Of a stretch of 32,081 nt of DNA, positions 16,442 to 24,841 are shown one piece after another (positions within the stretch are counted from its first letter, which is position 1; the number at the start of each line of letters is the position of its first letter). The notes beneath the pieces are model-generated. The model ran no database searches and was not told the DNA's origin. It saw nothing but the letters and a program-made list of their open reading frames with translations. Position numbers and translations under genes: made by a program. Source of the stretch: Clostridiales bacterium (lineage in GTDB: Bacteria > Bacillota > Clostridia > Oscillospirales > Butyricicoccaceae); contig JALFIV010000081.1 of the NCBI GenBank assembly GCA_022775385.1, positions 1 through 32,081 of the forward strand, in the 5' to 3' direction.

Positions 16442-16470
16442 TTGCCTGCATCGGGGGGATATGCTATAAT
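16442..16470 (+). promoter_or_regulatory. Promoter of the NTF2-like lipoprotein gene
   Basis: TTGCCT (16442-16447), a 17-base spacer and a perfect TATAAT (16465-16470). Confidence 0.65.
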
Positions 16471-16490
16471 AAGACAAAAGGAGGGATAAA

Positions 16491-17069
16491 ATGAGACGAT
16501 ATACAGCATGGCTGGCATCTGTCGTATTGGGGGCACTGCTGCTGAGCGGATGTGCCGCGCCGTCTTCGTTTTTCCTGCTTCCGGAAAAGAAGCCGGCGGG
16601 AAGTGCGGCGCAGGAGAGCGGAGAGCCGGGAGCGGCGGGCGCTTCGATTGCCGGACTGATCGGAAGAGATGCCGAGGGGGAGAAGGGCTTTGAGACGCCG
16701 GAGGAGGCGGTTCTGACATTCCTCGAGGCGATTCAGACCGGCAACACCAAGGCGGTGGTCGCATTGTATCCGGACGAGGCGGTGGACTATATCGCCGAAA
16801 AACAGGGCGAGACGCCGGACGAATGGCGCGAGCGCATGCGGTCTGCCTTCACCAAAAAGAAATGGCCATTTGATGCGTATGAAATCGCGGAGATGACCGA
16901 ACTGACGGAGGCGGAAATCCGCGACACCTATTTTACCGGATATGAGCCGGAGGAAGCGGTTCAGGCGACGATTTCCCTCGAAAAGAGCGGAGAGAAGCTG
17001 GAGAATACCCCAAAACTGTTTGCCGCGAAGTACGGGGAGCGCTGGTATATCACGCTGGCAAGCTGGTGA
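16491..17069 (+). CDS. Lipoprotein with a DUF4878/NTF2-like domain
   Basis: A 192-aa exported protein. Residues 1-21 form a lipoprotein signal with lipobox LSGC, Cys21 being the predicted lipidated residue. A Pro/Gly/Ala-rich linker follows to about residue 62. The rest (AVLTFLEAIQTGNTKAVVAL onward) resembles the small NTF2-like/DUF4878 fold, in which a cone-shaped pocket binds unknown ligands. Function is unknown; it would sit on the outer face of the membrane. An AAAGGAGGG site precedes the ATG. It appears to be transcribed alone. Confidence 0.75.
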   Translation: MRRYTAWLASVVLGALLLSGCAAPSSFFLLPEKKPAGSAAQESGEPGAAGASIAGLIGRDAEGEKGFETPEEAVLTFLEAIQTGNTKAVVALYPDEAVDYIAEKQGETPDEWRERMRSAFTKKKWPFDAYEIAEMTELTEAEIRDTYFTGYEPEEAVQATISLEKSGEKLENTPKLFAAKYGERWYITLASW

Positions 17070-17190
17070 CTGTTCCACGGGGGACGGAATCGAGCGGAAA
17101 TCTCTGTATCCTAAGTCATTAGAAAGAAAATCGCCGCAGTGATTGATAATCTATATTTTCTGAAATATCTGTAGAAAAAAATATTTTCTA

Positions 17191-17219
17191 TTGTTGTTTT
17201 TTTGTGCGAATGATATAAT
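17191..17219 (+). promoter_or_regulatory. Promoter of the FN3 secreted protein gene
   Basis: TTGTTG (17191-17196), 17 bases, TATAAT (17214-17219). A short hairpin (TTGATAC at 17232-17238 with GTATCAA at 17259-17265) lies in the leader just after the predicted start. Confidence 0.6.
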
Positions 17220-17304
17220 TGTGATGGCTGATTGATACGATTCCGAACAATGGATTCTGTATCAAACATACAAAACAAAAGGAGACGGCGAAAGGAGCGA
17301 TTTC

Positions 17305-18024
17305 ATGAAGAAATCATTTTGGAAACGGGCGGCGACGCTGGTCTGCGCGCTGACTCTCTGCGTGGTTGGACTGACCGCACACAGCACCGCACAGGCGGCG
17401 GGTCTGGCACAGACCAAGAAGCTGAGCGTCACGGTGGAGGAAAATCAGGTCAAGTTGAAGTGGAACAAGGTCACGGGCGCGAAGCAGTACCAGATTTACC
17501 GCGCGACCTCGGAAAACGGCACGTATACACGCGTCAAGACCACATCCAGCCGCAGCTGGACGGACACCGGACGCAAGGGCGAGTACTGGTACAAGGTTCG
17601 CGCAGTCAACGGAAGAAAGACCGGTGCGTTCAGTGCGAAGAACCACACGTTCCGTATCTATGCGAAGATCACGAGCTTTTCCGGCGGCGTGTTTAAGGTC
17701 AAGGTGACCAACCCGTCGACCAAAAAGACGATTTATTTCATTCCGGGCAGCGGATGCTCGGCCGCCACAATCGTCAACAAGCGTACCGGAAGCGATCGGA
17801 CGCTGACTGCGGCGCTGACGAGCAGCAAGATTGTTTCGGTCGGCAAGAATTCGAGCAAGACGATCTCCATCCGCGTGCCGGGTCTGACCAGTCTGAACCG
17901 CTCGGTGGAAGAGCCGATGGCGATTGCGACGTTCTGCACCTCCAAGACCAATCCGAAGTATGTCTACGCGGTCGGCGCGGCGTACACCAGCTCCTATACG
18001 ATGATAGACAAGGAAAAGATTTAA
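17305..18024 (+). CDS. Secreted protein with a fibronectin type III domain
   Basis: A 239-aa exported protein. Residues 1-32 form a Sec signal (KKSFWKR, hydrophobic core, then AQAA as a likely cleavage site). Residues about 38-115 are a fibronectin type III domain of the surface-protein type, with KLKWNKVTGAKQYQIYR, the Trp and WYKVRAV as typical marks. The remaining 125 residues, rich in Ser/Thr/Lys and probably beta-stranded, are not recognised. No cell-wall anchor or catalytic motif is visible. The role is unknown, perhaps adhesion or extracellular binding. GAAAGGAG precedes the ATG. Confidence 0.78.
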   Translation: MKKSFWKRAATLVCALTLCVVGLTAHSTAQAAGLAQTKKLSVTVEENQVKLKWNKVTGAKQYQIYRATSENGTYTRVKTTSSRSWTDTGRKGEYWYKVRAVNGRKTGAFSAKNHTFRIYAKITSFSGGVFKVKVTNPSTKKTIYFIPGSGCSAATIVNKRTGSDRTLTAALTSSKIVSVGKNSSKTISIRVPGLTSLNRSVEEPMAIATFCTSKTNPKYVYAVGAAYTSSYTMIDKEKI

Positions 18025-18039
18025 GGCAGGATAAAAATG

Positions 18040-18068
18040 GCGGCATGACAGCGGGTCATGCCGCTTTT
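18040..18068 (+). terminator. Terminator after the FN3 protein gene
   Basis: GCGGCATGAC pairs with GTCATGCCGC (10 bp) and is followed by TTTTCC. Confidence 0.85.
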
Positions 18069-18125
18069 CCTGTGCCGCGATTTGTGATAGGATGGAGAGG
18101 AGAACAAGGGAAACGGAGAGGAAAG

Positions 18126-18815
18126 ATGGAATGTTCGCTGTATTATGAAGAACGGGGACACGGCATCCCGCTGGTTCTCCTGCACGGAAACGGGGAGGAC
18201 GGGACGTATTTTGTGCATCAGATGGCATATTTCTCAACATCCTATCGGGTGATTGCGGTGGACACGCGCGGACACGGAAAGTCGCCGCGCGGCAGTGCAC
18301 CGTTCACGATGGATCAGTTTGCGGACGATCTGCGGGAATTTTTCGATCAGCGGTCGATTGACCGGGCAATTGTGCTCGGGTTTTCCGACGGTGCGAACAT
18401 CGCGATGAAGTTTGCCCTGCGCTTTCCCGAGCGGGTGCGCGCGCTCATTCTCAACGGCGGCAATCTGAACGCCGGCGGCGTCAAGCGGACGGTGCAGATT
18501 CCGGTTGAGATCGGATACCGGATCGCAGTACTGTTTGCCAGGCGGTCGGCGGAGGCGGCGCGGAAGGCGGAGATCCTCGGACTGATGGTGCACGAGCCGA
18601 ATATTCCGGCGGAGGCACTGGAACGCATCACCGCGCCGACGCTCGTGATTGCGGGGGATCGGGATATGATCCGGGACAGCCACACGCGGCAGATTGCCGG
18701 ATGCATTCCACAGGCGCAGCTGGCGATTCTGCCGGGCGATCATTTTCTTGCAAACCGCAGACCAGAGGCGTTCAACCGGACGGTGGAGGAATTTCTGAAC
18801 CGTTTGGAAGCATGA
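18126..18815 (+). CDS. Alpha/beta hydrolase
   Basis: A 229-aa cytosolic hydrolase with the full catalytic set. The oxyanion segment LLHGNGEDG is near 18-26, and the nucleophile Ser87 is in GFSDG (85-89). The acid Asp lies in AGDRDMI, and the His in LPGDHFL near the C-terminus. A VDTRGHGKS block (45-53) matches the 3-oxoadipate enol-lactonase/proline-iminopeptidase side of the superfamily. The substrate cannot be read from sequence. An AGAGGAAAG site precedes the ATG at 18126. It lies alone between two terminators. Confidence 0.88.
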   Translation: MECSLYYEERGHGIPLVLLHGNGEDGTYFVHQMAYFSTSYRVIAVDTRGHGKSPRGSAPFTMDQFADDLREFFDQRSIDRAIVLGFSDGANIAMKFALRFPERVRALILNGGNLNAGGVKRTVQIPVEIGYRIAVLFARRSAEAARKAEILGLMVHEPNIPAEALERITAPTLVIAGDRDMIRDSHTRQIAGCIPQAQLAILPGDHFLANRRPEAFNRTVEEFLNRLEA

Positions 18816-18855
18816 AAAAAACTCCCTGAGACGAGAGAATCGTTTCGGGGAGTTT
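18815..18855. terminator. Bidirectional terminator between the hydrolase and nitroreductase genes
   Basis: A 16-bp stem (18819-18834 with 18840-18855, two G-U pairs) and a 5-base loop. On the minus strand it is followed by seven T, serving the nitroreductase; on the plus strand the following GTGTTT is weaker. Confidence 0.85.
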
Positions 18856-18871
18856 GTGTTTGGGGAAAGAA

Positions 18872-19408
18872 TCAGCCGGCGTAGGTCAGCAGATCGGAGA
18901 CTGCCTTGCGACGCGGTGCGGCCGGCTCTTGATCCGGATAGCCGACGGCGATCAGCGCAACCAGCTCCTGTCCCTCCGGGACATGAAGGTGCTTTTCCAG
19001 AGCCGGACGATCGAAGATGCCGAGGATAACGGTGCCGAGACCGGCCTCATGTGCGGCGAGGCAGAAGGTCTGTGCGGCGATGCCGCAGTCGTACATCTCC
19101 CAGCCTGCACCGCGGTCGGTGGTAAACGAACCGTCGCGCTCATAGCCCGAGCGCTTGGTGACACAGGTCTGCGCGATGAGCAGCGGTGCGGTGCTCAGCG
19201 TGCGCGCGTTGAACGGAGCGTACTGTTCGGCGAGCTTGTCGATCGTTTCGCGTCCTTCAATGGCGATATAGCGGGATATCTGTGTATTTTTCCACGACGG
19301 GGCGTAGGCAGCCGCTGCAATGACCTGCTCCAGTACATCGTGCGGAACCGCCTTGTCCTGGAATTTGCGGACACTGCGGCGGGTCTGAATTCCTTCGATA
19401 ATCTCCAT
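18872..19408 (-). CDS. Nitroreductase-family protein
   Basis: A 178-aa FMN-dependent nitroreductase-fold protein. It opens MEIIEGIQTRRSVRKFQD (RRSVR at 10-14) and has the AAAYAPSWKNTQ segment at 32-43, in which the Ser-Trp-Lys-Asn contacts FMN in relatives. The AAHEAGLGTVILGIFD block near 118-133 completes the fold signature. It is only distantly like the nitroreductase at 14142. A GCAGGAGG site precedes the ATG at 19408. Substrate unknown. Confidence 0.88.
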   Translation of the reverse strand: MEIIEGIQTRRSVRKFQDKAVPHDVLEQVIAAAAYAPSWKNTQISRYIAIEGRETIDKLAEQYAPFNARTLSTAPLLIAQTCVTKRSGYERDGSFTTDRGAGWEMYDCGIAAQTFCLAAHEAGLGTVILGIFDRPALEKHLHVPEGQELVALIAVGYPDQEPAAPRRKAVSDLLTYAG

Positions 19409-19460
19409 GATGATAGTCCTCCTGCGGTGAGAATGCGTGTGGTTTGATCATACGTGCCTT

Positions 19461-19489
19461 ATCATAGCGCAGAATATCGAAAAATGCAA
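19461..19489 (-). promoter_or_regulatory. Promoter of the nitroreductase at 18872-19408
   Basis: On the minus strand TTGCAT (19484-19489) and TATGAT (19461-19466) are separated by 17 bases. Confidence 0.6.
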
Positions 19490-19517
19490 GCCTCATCGAG
19501 GGAAATTGCAGAAAGGT

Positions 19518-20666
19518 TCAGCGGCAGTAAACTGCGGTCTGTCTCCAGCCGCTTCCGGAGGGAGCGGGACAGTGGTACAAGTCGTCCGCCAGCATGTCGA
19601 GCGACCAGAGCTGCTGTGCCGGACCGGTCAGGGACTGCGCGGCGAGCGGCTTGGTGATGACCGGAAGGGAGGCGGTCTGCTTCATGGTTTTGAGCAGGGC
19701 GCGTCCGCGGTCGTTGAAGGCGAGCACGCGGAGATACAGCGGGGGGAGGGCGGCGAGGTCGGCGCGGATGCCCAGCCAGGCGCACAGAATCAGGCGGCGG
19801 ATGCGGCTGCGCGCATAGCGGCGGGAGGTGCAGGCTTCGACAATTTCCCCGACGGTGCGGCTCTCGCGGACAGCGCGGTACAGCCGGTTTTCCAGACCCT
19901 CCGAGACGTCTGGCAGGTCGGCAAGCTCCGCCGGAGACAAGCGGCGCAGATAGCTCAGGATTGCATTCTCGTGCTGTGCGAGCGTGCGGCGCGGCCAGTC
20001 AGCAGTTTCCGGGGCGAGATAGGCGGAAGTGTCCGCTCCCTCGGCGAGCAGTGCGCGCAGGTAGGAAGCGGAGGGGAAACCGTCCGCCGGTGGGGCGTCG
20101 TGTCCGGCGCCGATGCGCGCGACAGGGAGGACGGAGACCGGATGATCGCCGAGTGCACGCAGATACTGGATGCCGAGCGTGTCGTTGGGTGCGCCGAGCA
20201 GCGGGGCGCCGGCGGGGAACAGCTCACTCAGAGCCGCCTGCGATGCGGCGGCATAGCCGATGCCGGATTCCAGCTTTTGACGGAGCAGACCGGCAAATTC
20301 CGCTGTCTGCAGGACGGCGACGGTGCGCCTCAGCAGAGCGGCATCCCCACACTCGCTCCCGAAGGAGAGGTGGGTCAGGCAGCCGGTCGACAGCAGCTGA
20401 GAGACGGCGCCGGCGGCGAAGCGTTCGGCAGAGCCGAGGGCGGCGGGAAGGGACAGCTCGAAAATCAGGTCCGGACCGCCCGCGCGCACGGCATAGCCCG
20501 CCCGACGGTATTTCTCCCACACGGCGAGGTCGCCGCGCTGGACGTAATTTCCGCTCATCACACTCACAAGGACGGCGTCCGGCAGCTGCGCGCGGATGCA
20601 GCGGCAGTGGTAGGCGTGTCCGGCGTGGAACGGGTTGTATTCCGCAATGATTCCGCAGACTGACAT
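19518..20666 (-). CDS. tmcAL: tRNA(Met) cytidine acetate ligase (TmcAL, YlbM family)
   Basis: TmcAL activates acetate with ATP and transfers acetyl to the wobble cytidine of elongator tRNA-Met, giving N4-acetylcytidine. The nucleotidyltransferase-type signature GIIAEYNPFHAGHAYH at residues 5-20, the VMSGNYVQRGDLAVWEK block near 36-52 and the later LGAPNDTLGIQYLRAL segment are diagnostic. At 382 aa it is slightly shorter than the B. subtilis protein, with no obvious gap in the core motifs. GGAGG precedes the ATG at 20666. It is divergent from acetate kinase, so two acetate-using enzymes share one intergenic region. Confidence 0.9.
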   Translation of the reverse strand: MSVCGIIAEYNPFHAGHAYHCRCIRAQLPDAVLVSVMSGNYVQRGDLAVWEKYRRAGYAVRAGGPDLIFELSLPAALGSAERFAAGAVSQLLSTGCLTHLSFGSECGDAALLRRTVAVLQTAEFAGLLRQKLESGIGYAAASQAALSELFPAGAPLLGAPNDTLGIQYLRALGDHPVSVLPVARIGAGHDAPPADGFPSASYLRALLAEGADTSAYLAPETADWPRRTLAQHENAILSYLRRLSPAELADLPDVSEGLENRLYRAVRESRTVGEIVEACTSRRYARSRIRRLILCAWLGIRADLAALPPLYLRVLAFNDRGRALLKTMKQTASLPVITKPLAAQSLTGPAQQLWSLDMLADDLYHCPAPSGSGWRQTAVYCR

Positions 20667-20695
20667 AGATCCTCCAAAAATAAAACTGGAAACAG

Positions 20696-20724
20696 TTGAG
20701 AATTCTTTTGACTTGGTGTAGAAT
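20696..20724 (+). promoter_or_regulatory. Promoter of ackA
   Basis: TTGAGA (20696-20701), 17 bases, TAGAAT (20719-20724). A second possible start, TTGCAA near 20762 with TAGAAT 18 bases on, lies closer to the gene. Confidence 0.55.
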
Positions 20725-20807
20725 AAAAGTACGAAACCATTTTACTCTGTTTTGAAAGTGGTTGCAATGTTATCCTATCAGTTTTTAGAATAAGGAGATT
20801 GAGAGAA

Positions 20808-22022
20808 ATGAATGTTCTGGTAATTAATGCGGGCAGCTCCTCACTCAAGTATCAGCTGTTCAACATGGATACCAAGGAAGTTCTCGCAAAGGGTCTTTGT
20901 GAGAGAATCGGTATTGACGGTCGTCTGACCCATACCAATCCGAACAAGGATGAGAAGTTCAGCGACAACATCCCGATGAAGGATCATGCGGACGCAATCC
21001 GTGCGGTCATCAACATCCTGATTGACAAGGAGTGGGGCGTCATCGAGTCCATGAGCGAGATCGACGCGGTCGGTCATCGTGTCGTACACGGCGGCGAGTT
21101 CTTCGCTGATTCCGTCCTCATCAACGATGAGGTCATCAAGGCGATTGAGGCATGCATTCCGCTGGCTCCGCTCCACAACACCCCGAACCTGATCGGTATC
21201 GACGCCTGCAAGGACGTCATGGGTGAGAACATTCCGCAGGTTGCCGTATTCGACACCGCGTTCCATCAGTCCATGAAGCAGGCAAATTACATGTACGCAC
21301 TGCCGTATGAGTACTATGAGAAGTACAAGATCCGCCGCTACGGCTTCCACGGTACCTCCCACAAGTACGTATCCAAGCAGGCTTCCGAGATGCTGGGCAT
21401 TCCGATCGAGAACCTCCGCATCGTCACCTGTCATCTGGGCAATGGTTCGTCCATCACCGCGATCAAGGGCGGCAAGTCGGTCGACACCTCGATGGGCTTC
21501 ACCCCGCTGGACGGTCTGCCGATGGGCACCCGCGCCGGAAACCTCGACCCGGCGATCATCTCCTTCCTGTGCGAGCATGAGAACAAGAGCGCCGAGGAAG
21601 TCATCGACATTCTGAACAAGAAGTCCGGCATGCTGGGTATCTCCGGCGTATCCTCCGACTTCCGCGATCTGGATACCGCAATCAATGAGGGCAATCCGCG
21701 CGCCAAGCTGGCAAAGGATATGTTCATCCTGTCGGTTAAGAAGATCATCGGCTCGTACATCGCTGAGATGGGCGGCGTAGACGCCATCGTATTCACCGCG
21801 GGCGTCGGCGAGAACGACCGCTCGGTTCGCTGGGATGTCTGCGAGCACATGGAGTACCTCGGCATCAAGCTCGATCCCGAGAAGAACAAGTATCGCGGCC
21901 GCCAGATGGATATCTCCGTCGACTACGCGCGCGTCCGTGTTCTGGTTATCCCGACCAACGAGGAGCTGGTTATCGCAGAGGATACCAAGCGTCTGGTGGA
22001 AGAAGCAAACGCAGAAAAGTAA
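20808..22022 (+). CDS. ackA: Acetate kinase
   Basis: Makes ATP and acetate from acetyl phosphate, the main substrate-level ATP step of mixed-acid or butyrate fermenters. The 404-aa length is normal. [10 protein letters not shown] at residues 7-16, the RYGFHGTSH block near 178-186 and the [11 protein letters not shown] segment near 208-218 are canonical ASKHA-fold motifs, and the terminal [11 protein letters not shown] is typical. ATG 20808 follows AAGGAG; an in-frame TTG at 20799 is unlikely. It is a single-gene unit with its own terminator, and phosphotransacetylase is not adjacent. Codon use is strongly biased, as in the ureide operon. Confidence 0.97.
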   Translation: MNVLVINAGSSSLKYQLFNMDTKEVLAKGLCERIGIDGRLTHTNPNKDEKFSDNIPMKDHADAIRAVINILIDKEWGVIESMSEIDAVGHRVVHGGEFFADSVLINDEVIKAIEACIPLAPLHNTPNLIGIDACKDVMGENIPQVAVFDTAFHQSMKQANYMYALPYEYYEKYKIRRYGFHGTSHKYVSKQASEMLGIPIENLRIVTCHLGNGSSITAIKGGKSVDTSMGFTPLDGLPMGTRAGNLDPAIISFLCEHENKSAEEVIDILNKKSGMLGISGVSSDFRDLDTAINEGNPRAKLAKDMFILSVKKIIGSYIAEMGGVDAIVFTAGVGENDRSVRWDVCEHMEYLGIKLDPEKNKYRGRQMDISVDYARVRVLVIPTNEELVIAEDTKRLVEEANAEK

Positions 22023-22034
22023 GAGATACAACAG

Positions 22035-22066
22035 AAAGAGACCGGCACGTTCCGGTCTCTTTTTTT
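22035..22066 (+). terminator. Terminator after ackA
   Basis: AAAGAGACCGG pairs with CCGGTCTCTTT (11 bp), followed by a run of T. Confidence 0.93.
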
Positions 22067-22121
22067 ACCCCGCCGCGGGGAAAATACGGCGGAATTGCTA
22101 TTCGAAAGACGGGAATCCGGT

Positions 22122-22316
22122 CTATTCGGCGCTGGACAGTTTGGAAAAAAAGCGGAATGCCCACAGTCCGGCAAGACCGACGATGGTGAAGATGATCCGG
22201 CTGAACACGGCACCCTGTCCGCCGAACAGGACACCGACGATATCCAGACCGAAGATGCCGATACAGCCCCAGTTGAGTGCGCCGATAATAACCAGCGCAA
22301 GCACAAATTTGTCCAT
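22122..22316 (-). CDS. DUF378 small membrane protein
   Basis: A 64-aa protein with two hydrophobic segments, IIGALNWGCIGIFG near residues 10-23 and IIFTIVGLAGLWAF near 41-54. These blocks match the DUF378 family of small bacterial membrane proteins, whose function is unknown. GGAGG lies 9 bases before the ATG at 22316. It is convergent with ackA and apparently transcribed alone. Confidence 0.82.
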   Translation of the reverse strand: MDKFVLALVIIGALNWGCIGIFGLDIVGVLFGGQGAVFSRIIFTIVGLAGLWAFRFFSKLSSAE

Positions 22317-22382
22317 TATCCATAACCTCCTTTTTTTGCGATAAAATCAGTATGTCCAAATGCACGGAAATGATACCCGCTC

Positions 22383-22411
22383 TTGTCAAGCCGCCGTTTG
22401 CACGATATAAT
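22383..22411 (+). promoter_or_regulatory. Promoter of the PHP-ispE-spoIIR operon
   Basis: TTGTCA (22383-22388), 17 bases and a perfect TATAAT (22406-22411), about 78 bases before the first ATG. Confidence 0.65.
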
Positions 22412-22488
22412 GAATAGTTAGAAGTATACCCAATCGGGAGTTCTCTTGCGAAACACCGGACAACAATTCACGAGGCAGAAGAAACAGG

Positions 22489-23283
22489 ATGTTACTTGAT
22501 TTACACACGCATACGCAGTATTCCTACGATGCGGAGACGGGAACCGTTGAGGACAATGTCCGCGCCGCGGTGGATCGCGGGATTTCCATTCTCGGCATCA
22601 CCGAGCATGTCGACTTTTTCCGCCGGGCGGAGCACATCATCGCGGATGTGGATGCCGAGCGGGCGGACATCGAGCGGTGCCGGAAGCAGTACGGAGACCG
22701 GATCTCGATTCTGGCGGGTGTCGAGCTGGGACAGCCGCACGGCAATCCGGAGGCGGCGCGCCGCTTTCTCGCGGGACGGGAGTTTGACTACATCATCGGT
22801 TCGGTGCACGCGATGCCGAACGACGTCGACCTGTACTTCCACGAGTACGAGAAGCTGGACTGCGATCAGGTGCTGCGGGAGTATTTTGACGAGGTGGAAC
22901 AGCTGCTGGCGTTCGGCGGCTTTCAGATTCTCGGACACATCGACTATCCGCTGCGCGTGATGAAACTGCCGGACAACCATCCGACGTTTGCCGGATTCAT
23001 GGATCGGGTCGAGCGGATTCTGCGCACACTGATTGCGCGGGATATCGCGCTGGAGAGCAATGCCAAGAGCCTGATGGGATGGCAGAAGCAGGTCGGTCCG
23101 GAGGAGTTTGTGCTGACGCGCTATCGGGAGCTGGGCGGCGAACTGATCACGGTCGGCTCGGATTCGCACAGCCCGAAGACGATAGGAAACGGCATCGAAC
23201 AGGCGATGAACCGCCTGCGGGAGCTGGGATTCCGCAATGTGTATACCTTTGATCATAAAAAACCGGTTGCAATACCGCTGTGA
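22489..23283 (+). CDS. PHP-domain phosphatase, HisJ-like
   Basis: A 264-aa PHP metallo-phosphoesterase. The metal motifs run in the usual order: LHTHTQYSYD at residues 5-14, TEHVDF near 38-43, the Glu of GVELGQPHG near 80-88, SVHAMP near 105-110, HIDYP near 150-154 and the terminal GSDSHSP. This is the histidinol-phosphate phosphatase (HisJ/HisK) type, but no histidine genes are nearby, so another phosphate ester is possible. Its stop overlaps the ispE leader, and the ispE start is 17 bases on. The ribosome site is weak (GAGGCAG). Confidence 0.85.
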   Translation: MLLDLHTHTQYSYDAETGTVEDNVRAAVDRGISILGITEHVDFFRRAEHIIADVDAERADIERCRKQYGDRISILAGVELGQPHGNPEAARRFLAGREFDYIIGSVHAMPNDVDLYFHEYEKLDCDQVLREYFDEVEQLLAFGGFQILGHIDYPLRVMKLPDNHPTFAGFMDRVERILRTLIARDIALESNAKSLMGWQKQVGPEEFVLTRYRELGGELITVGSDSHSPKTIGNGIEQAMNRLRELGFRNVYTFDHKKPVAIPL

Positions 23284-23300
23284 GGTTTAAAGAGGAGAAA

Positions 23301-24185
23301 ATGAAACGAAAACGAATACGCGCACACGCGAAGATCAATTTGACGCTTGATGTGGTCGGCCGGCGGGATGACGGCTATCACTTAGTGGAAATGGTGATGC
23401 AGTCGATCGGTCTGCACGACCTTGTGACCGCCGCGATCGACACCGGAACACGGGAGATCGTCGTGCACACATCCGACGAGAATCTGGCGGACGACGAGAC
23501 CAACCTGTGTTACCGCGCAGCGGCGCTGTTTCTTGAGGAGACTGGCGTGGAAAACCGCGGCATTGAGATCGATGTCGTCAAGCGCATTCCGATGGCGGCC
23601 GGACTGGCCGGCGGCAGTGCGGATGCGGCGGCGGTGCTGGTACTGCTCGACCGGCTGTATGAGACCGGTCTGACCGAGCAGCAGCTGTGCGCCATGGGAC
23701 TGCGCCTCGGCGCGGATGTCCCGTTCTGCATGCTGGGCGGCACGATGCTGGCGGAGGGAATCGGCGAGAAGCTGACCCGTATGCCGGACGCGCCCAATCC
23801 GATCGTCGTGCTGTGCAAGCCGCCGGTTGCGGTTTCCACACCGGAGATCTACCGCGCCATTGACCAGTTCGAAATCGAGGATCATCCGTCGACCGAGGCG
23901 ATGATCGAGGCGATTGAGCACTGCGACCTGCAGGAGCTGGCGAAGGAGCTGGAGAATGTCATGCAGCCGGTGACCGCGGAGATGTATCCGGAGATTCTGG
24001 ATATCTGCGAGAGCATGCTGGACTGCGGCGCAATCGGCGCACAGATGAGCGGCTCGGGTCCGACCACGTTCGGCATCTTTGTCGATCCGGACGAGGCGCA
24101 GGAGGCGTATGATCTGCTCAAAAAGCGCTATCCGGCTACGTTTATGACGGACTTTTCCAAGACGGGACTGGATGAAATCGAGTAA
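23301..24185 (+). CDS. ispE: 4-diphosphocytidyl-2-C-methyl-D-erythritol kinase
   Basis: Phosphorylates CDP-methylerythritol in the MEP isoprenoid pathway. The 294 aa fit the family. AHAKINLTLDVVGRRDDGYH at residues 7-26 is the IspE opening, and the ATP-binding PMAAGLAGGSADAA (97-110) is the GHMP-kinase loop. GAQMSGSGPTTFG near 250-262 is the third GHMP motif. AGAGGAG precedes ATG 23301; an in-frame start at 23280 would overlap the PHP gene. ispE followed by spoIIR is a familiar order in clostridia. Confidence 0.95.
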   Translation: MKRKRIRAHAKINLTLDVVGRRDDGYHLVEMVMQSIGLHDLVTAAIDTGTREIVVHTSDENLADDETNLCYRAAALFLEETGVENRGIEIDVVKRIPMAAGLAGGSADAAAVLVLLDRLYETGLTEQQLCAMGLRLGADVPFCMLGGTMLAEGIGEKLTRMPDAPNPIVVLCKPPVAVSTPEIYRAIDQFEIEDHPSTEAMIEAIEHCDLQELAKELENVMQPVTAEMYPEILDICESMLDCGAIGAQMSGSGPTTFGIFVDPDEAQEAYDLLKKRYPATFMTDFSKTGLDEIE

Positions 24186-24226
24186 ATCGGTCTATCCTTT
24201 GTGCAAACGGCAAAGGAGAGATGGAT

Positions 24227-24823
24227 ATGAAAATACTGCGCAGGCGGATGGAGTGCACGATTGCACTCACGCTGTGTCTGACGATGGGATATGCGCTGTT
24301 CAGCGCACACAGTCAGCGCAGTCTGGCAGAGGATCTCGTGCGGCTGCGCGTCGTGGCCAATTCGGATTCGGCATATGACCAGTCCGTCAAGCTCGCGGTG
24401 CGCGACGCCGTGCTGGAGGAGATCGCCGGATGGGAGCTTCAGCCGGACTGTGCGCAGGAGATGATGAACGAACTGGACAGCCGGCGGGGACGTATTGCGC
24501 AGGCGGTGCGGCGGACGCTGGACGCCTGCGGCTCGGAGGACGGGTTTGTCATCCGGCTGGACCGCGATTTCTATCCGACCCGTACGTATGAGACATTTTC
24601 ACTCCCGGCAGGGGAGTATCAGGGTCTGCGCATTTTTCTGGGGGAAGGCGCGGGACACAACTGGTGGTGCGTGATTTATCCCGCCCTGTGTCTGGACACC
24701 GTGAGCGCGGAGCAGTCGCTCACCGGGGAGCAGCGGGGGCTGATTCATCGGGACACCGGCGAGTATGCCGTCCGGTTCCGCATGGCGGAGGTCGTGGGGG
24801 AACTGGAAGCACTGCTCGGATAA
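24227..24823 (+). CDS. spoIIR: Stage II sporulation protein R
   Basis: SpoIIR is secreted from the forespore and triggers SpoIIGA to process pro-sigma-E in the mother cell. The 198-aa protein has an N-terminal hydrophobic segment (about 7-24) as export signal. It then has the family blocks LVRLRVVANSDSAYDQSVKL near 36-55, YQGLRIFLGEGAGHNWWCV near 127-145 and the YPALC segment directly after. ATG 24227 is 8 bases from AAGGAG, whereas the ATG at 24221 is too close. It lies 41 bases after ispE. It supports a spore-forming host. I did not find a convincing sigma-F promoter just upstream. Confidence 0.92.
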   Translation: MKILRRRMECTIALTLCLTMGYALFSAHSQRSLAEDLVRLRVVANSDSAYDQSVKLAVRDAVLEEIAGWELQPDCAQEMMNELDSRRGRIAQAVRRTLDACGSEDGFVIRLDRDFYPTRTYETFSLPAGEYQGLRIFLGEGAGHNWWCVIYPALCLDTVSAEQSLTGEQRGLIHRDTGEYAVRFRMAEVVGELEALLG

Positions 24824-24841
24824 TTCGGAGGGGAAGGTTTG

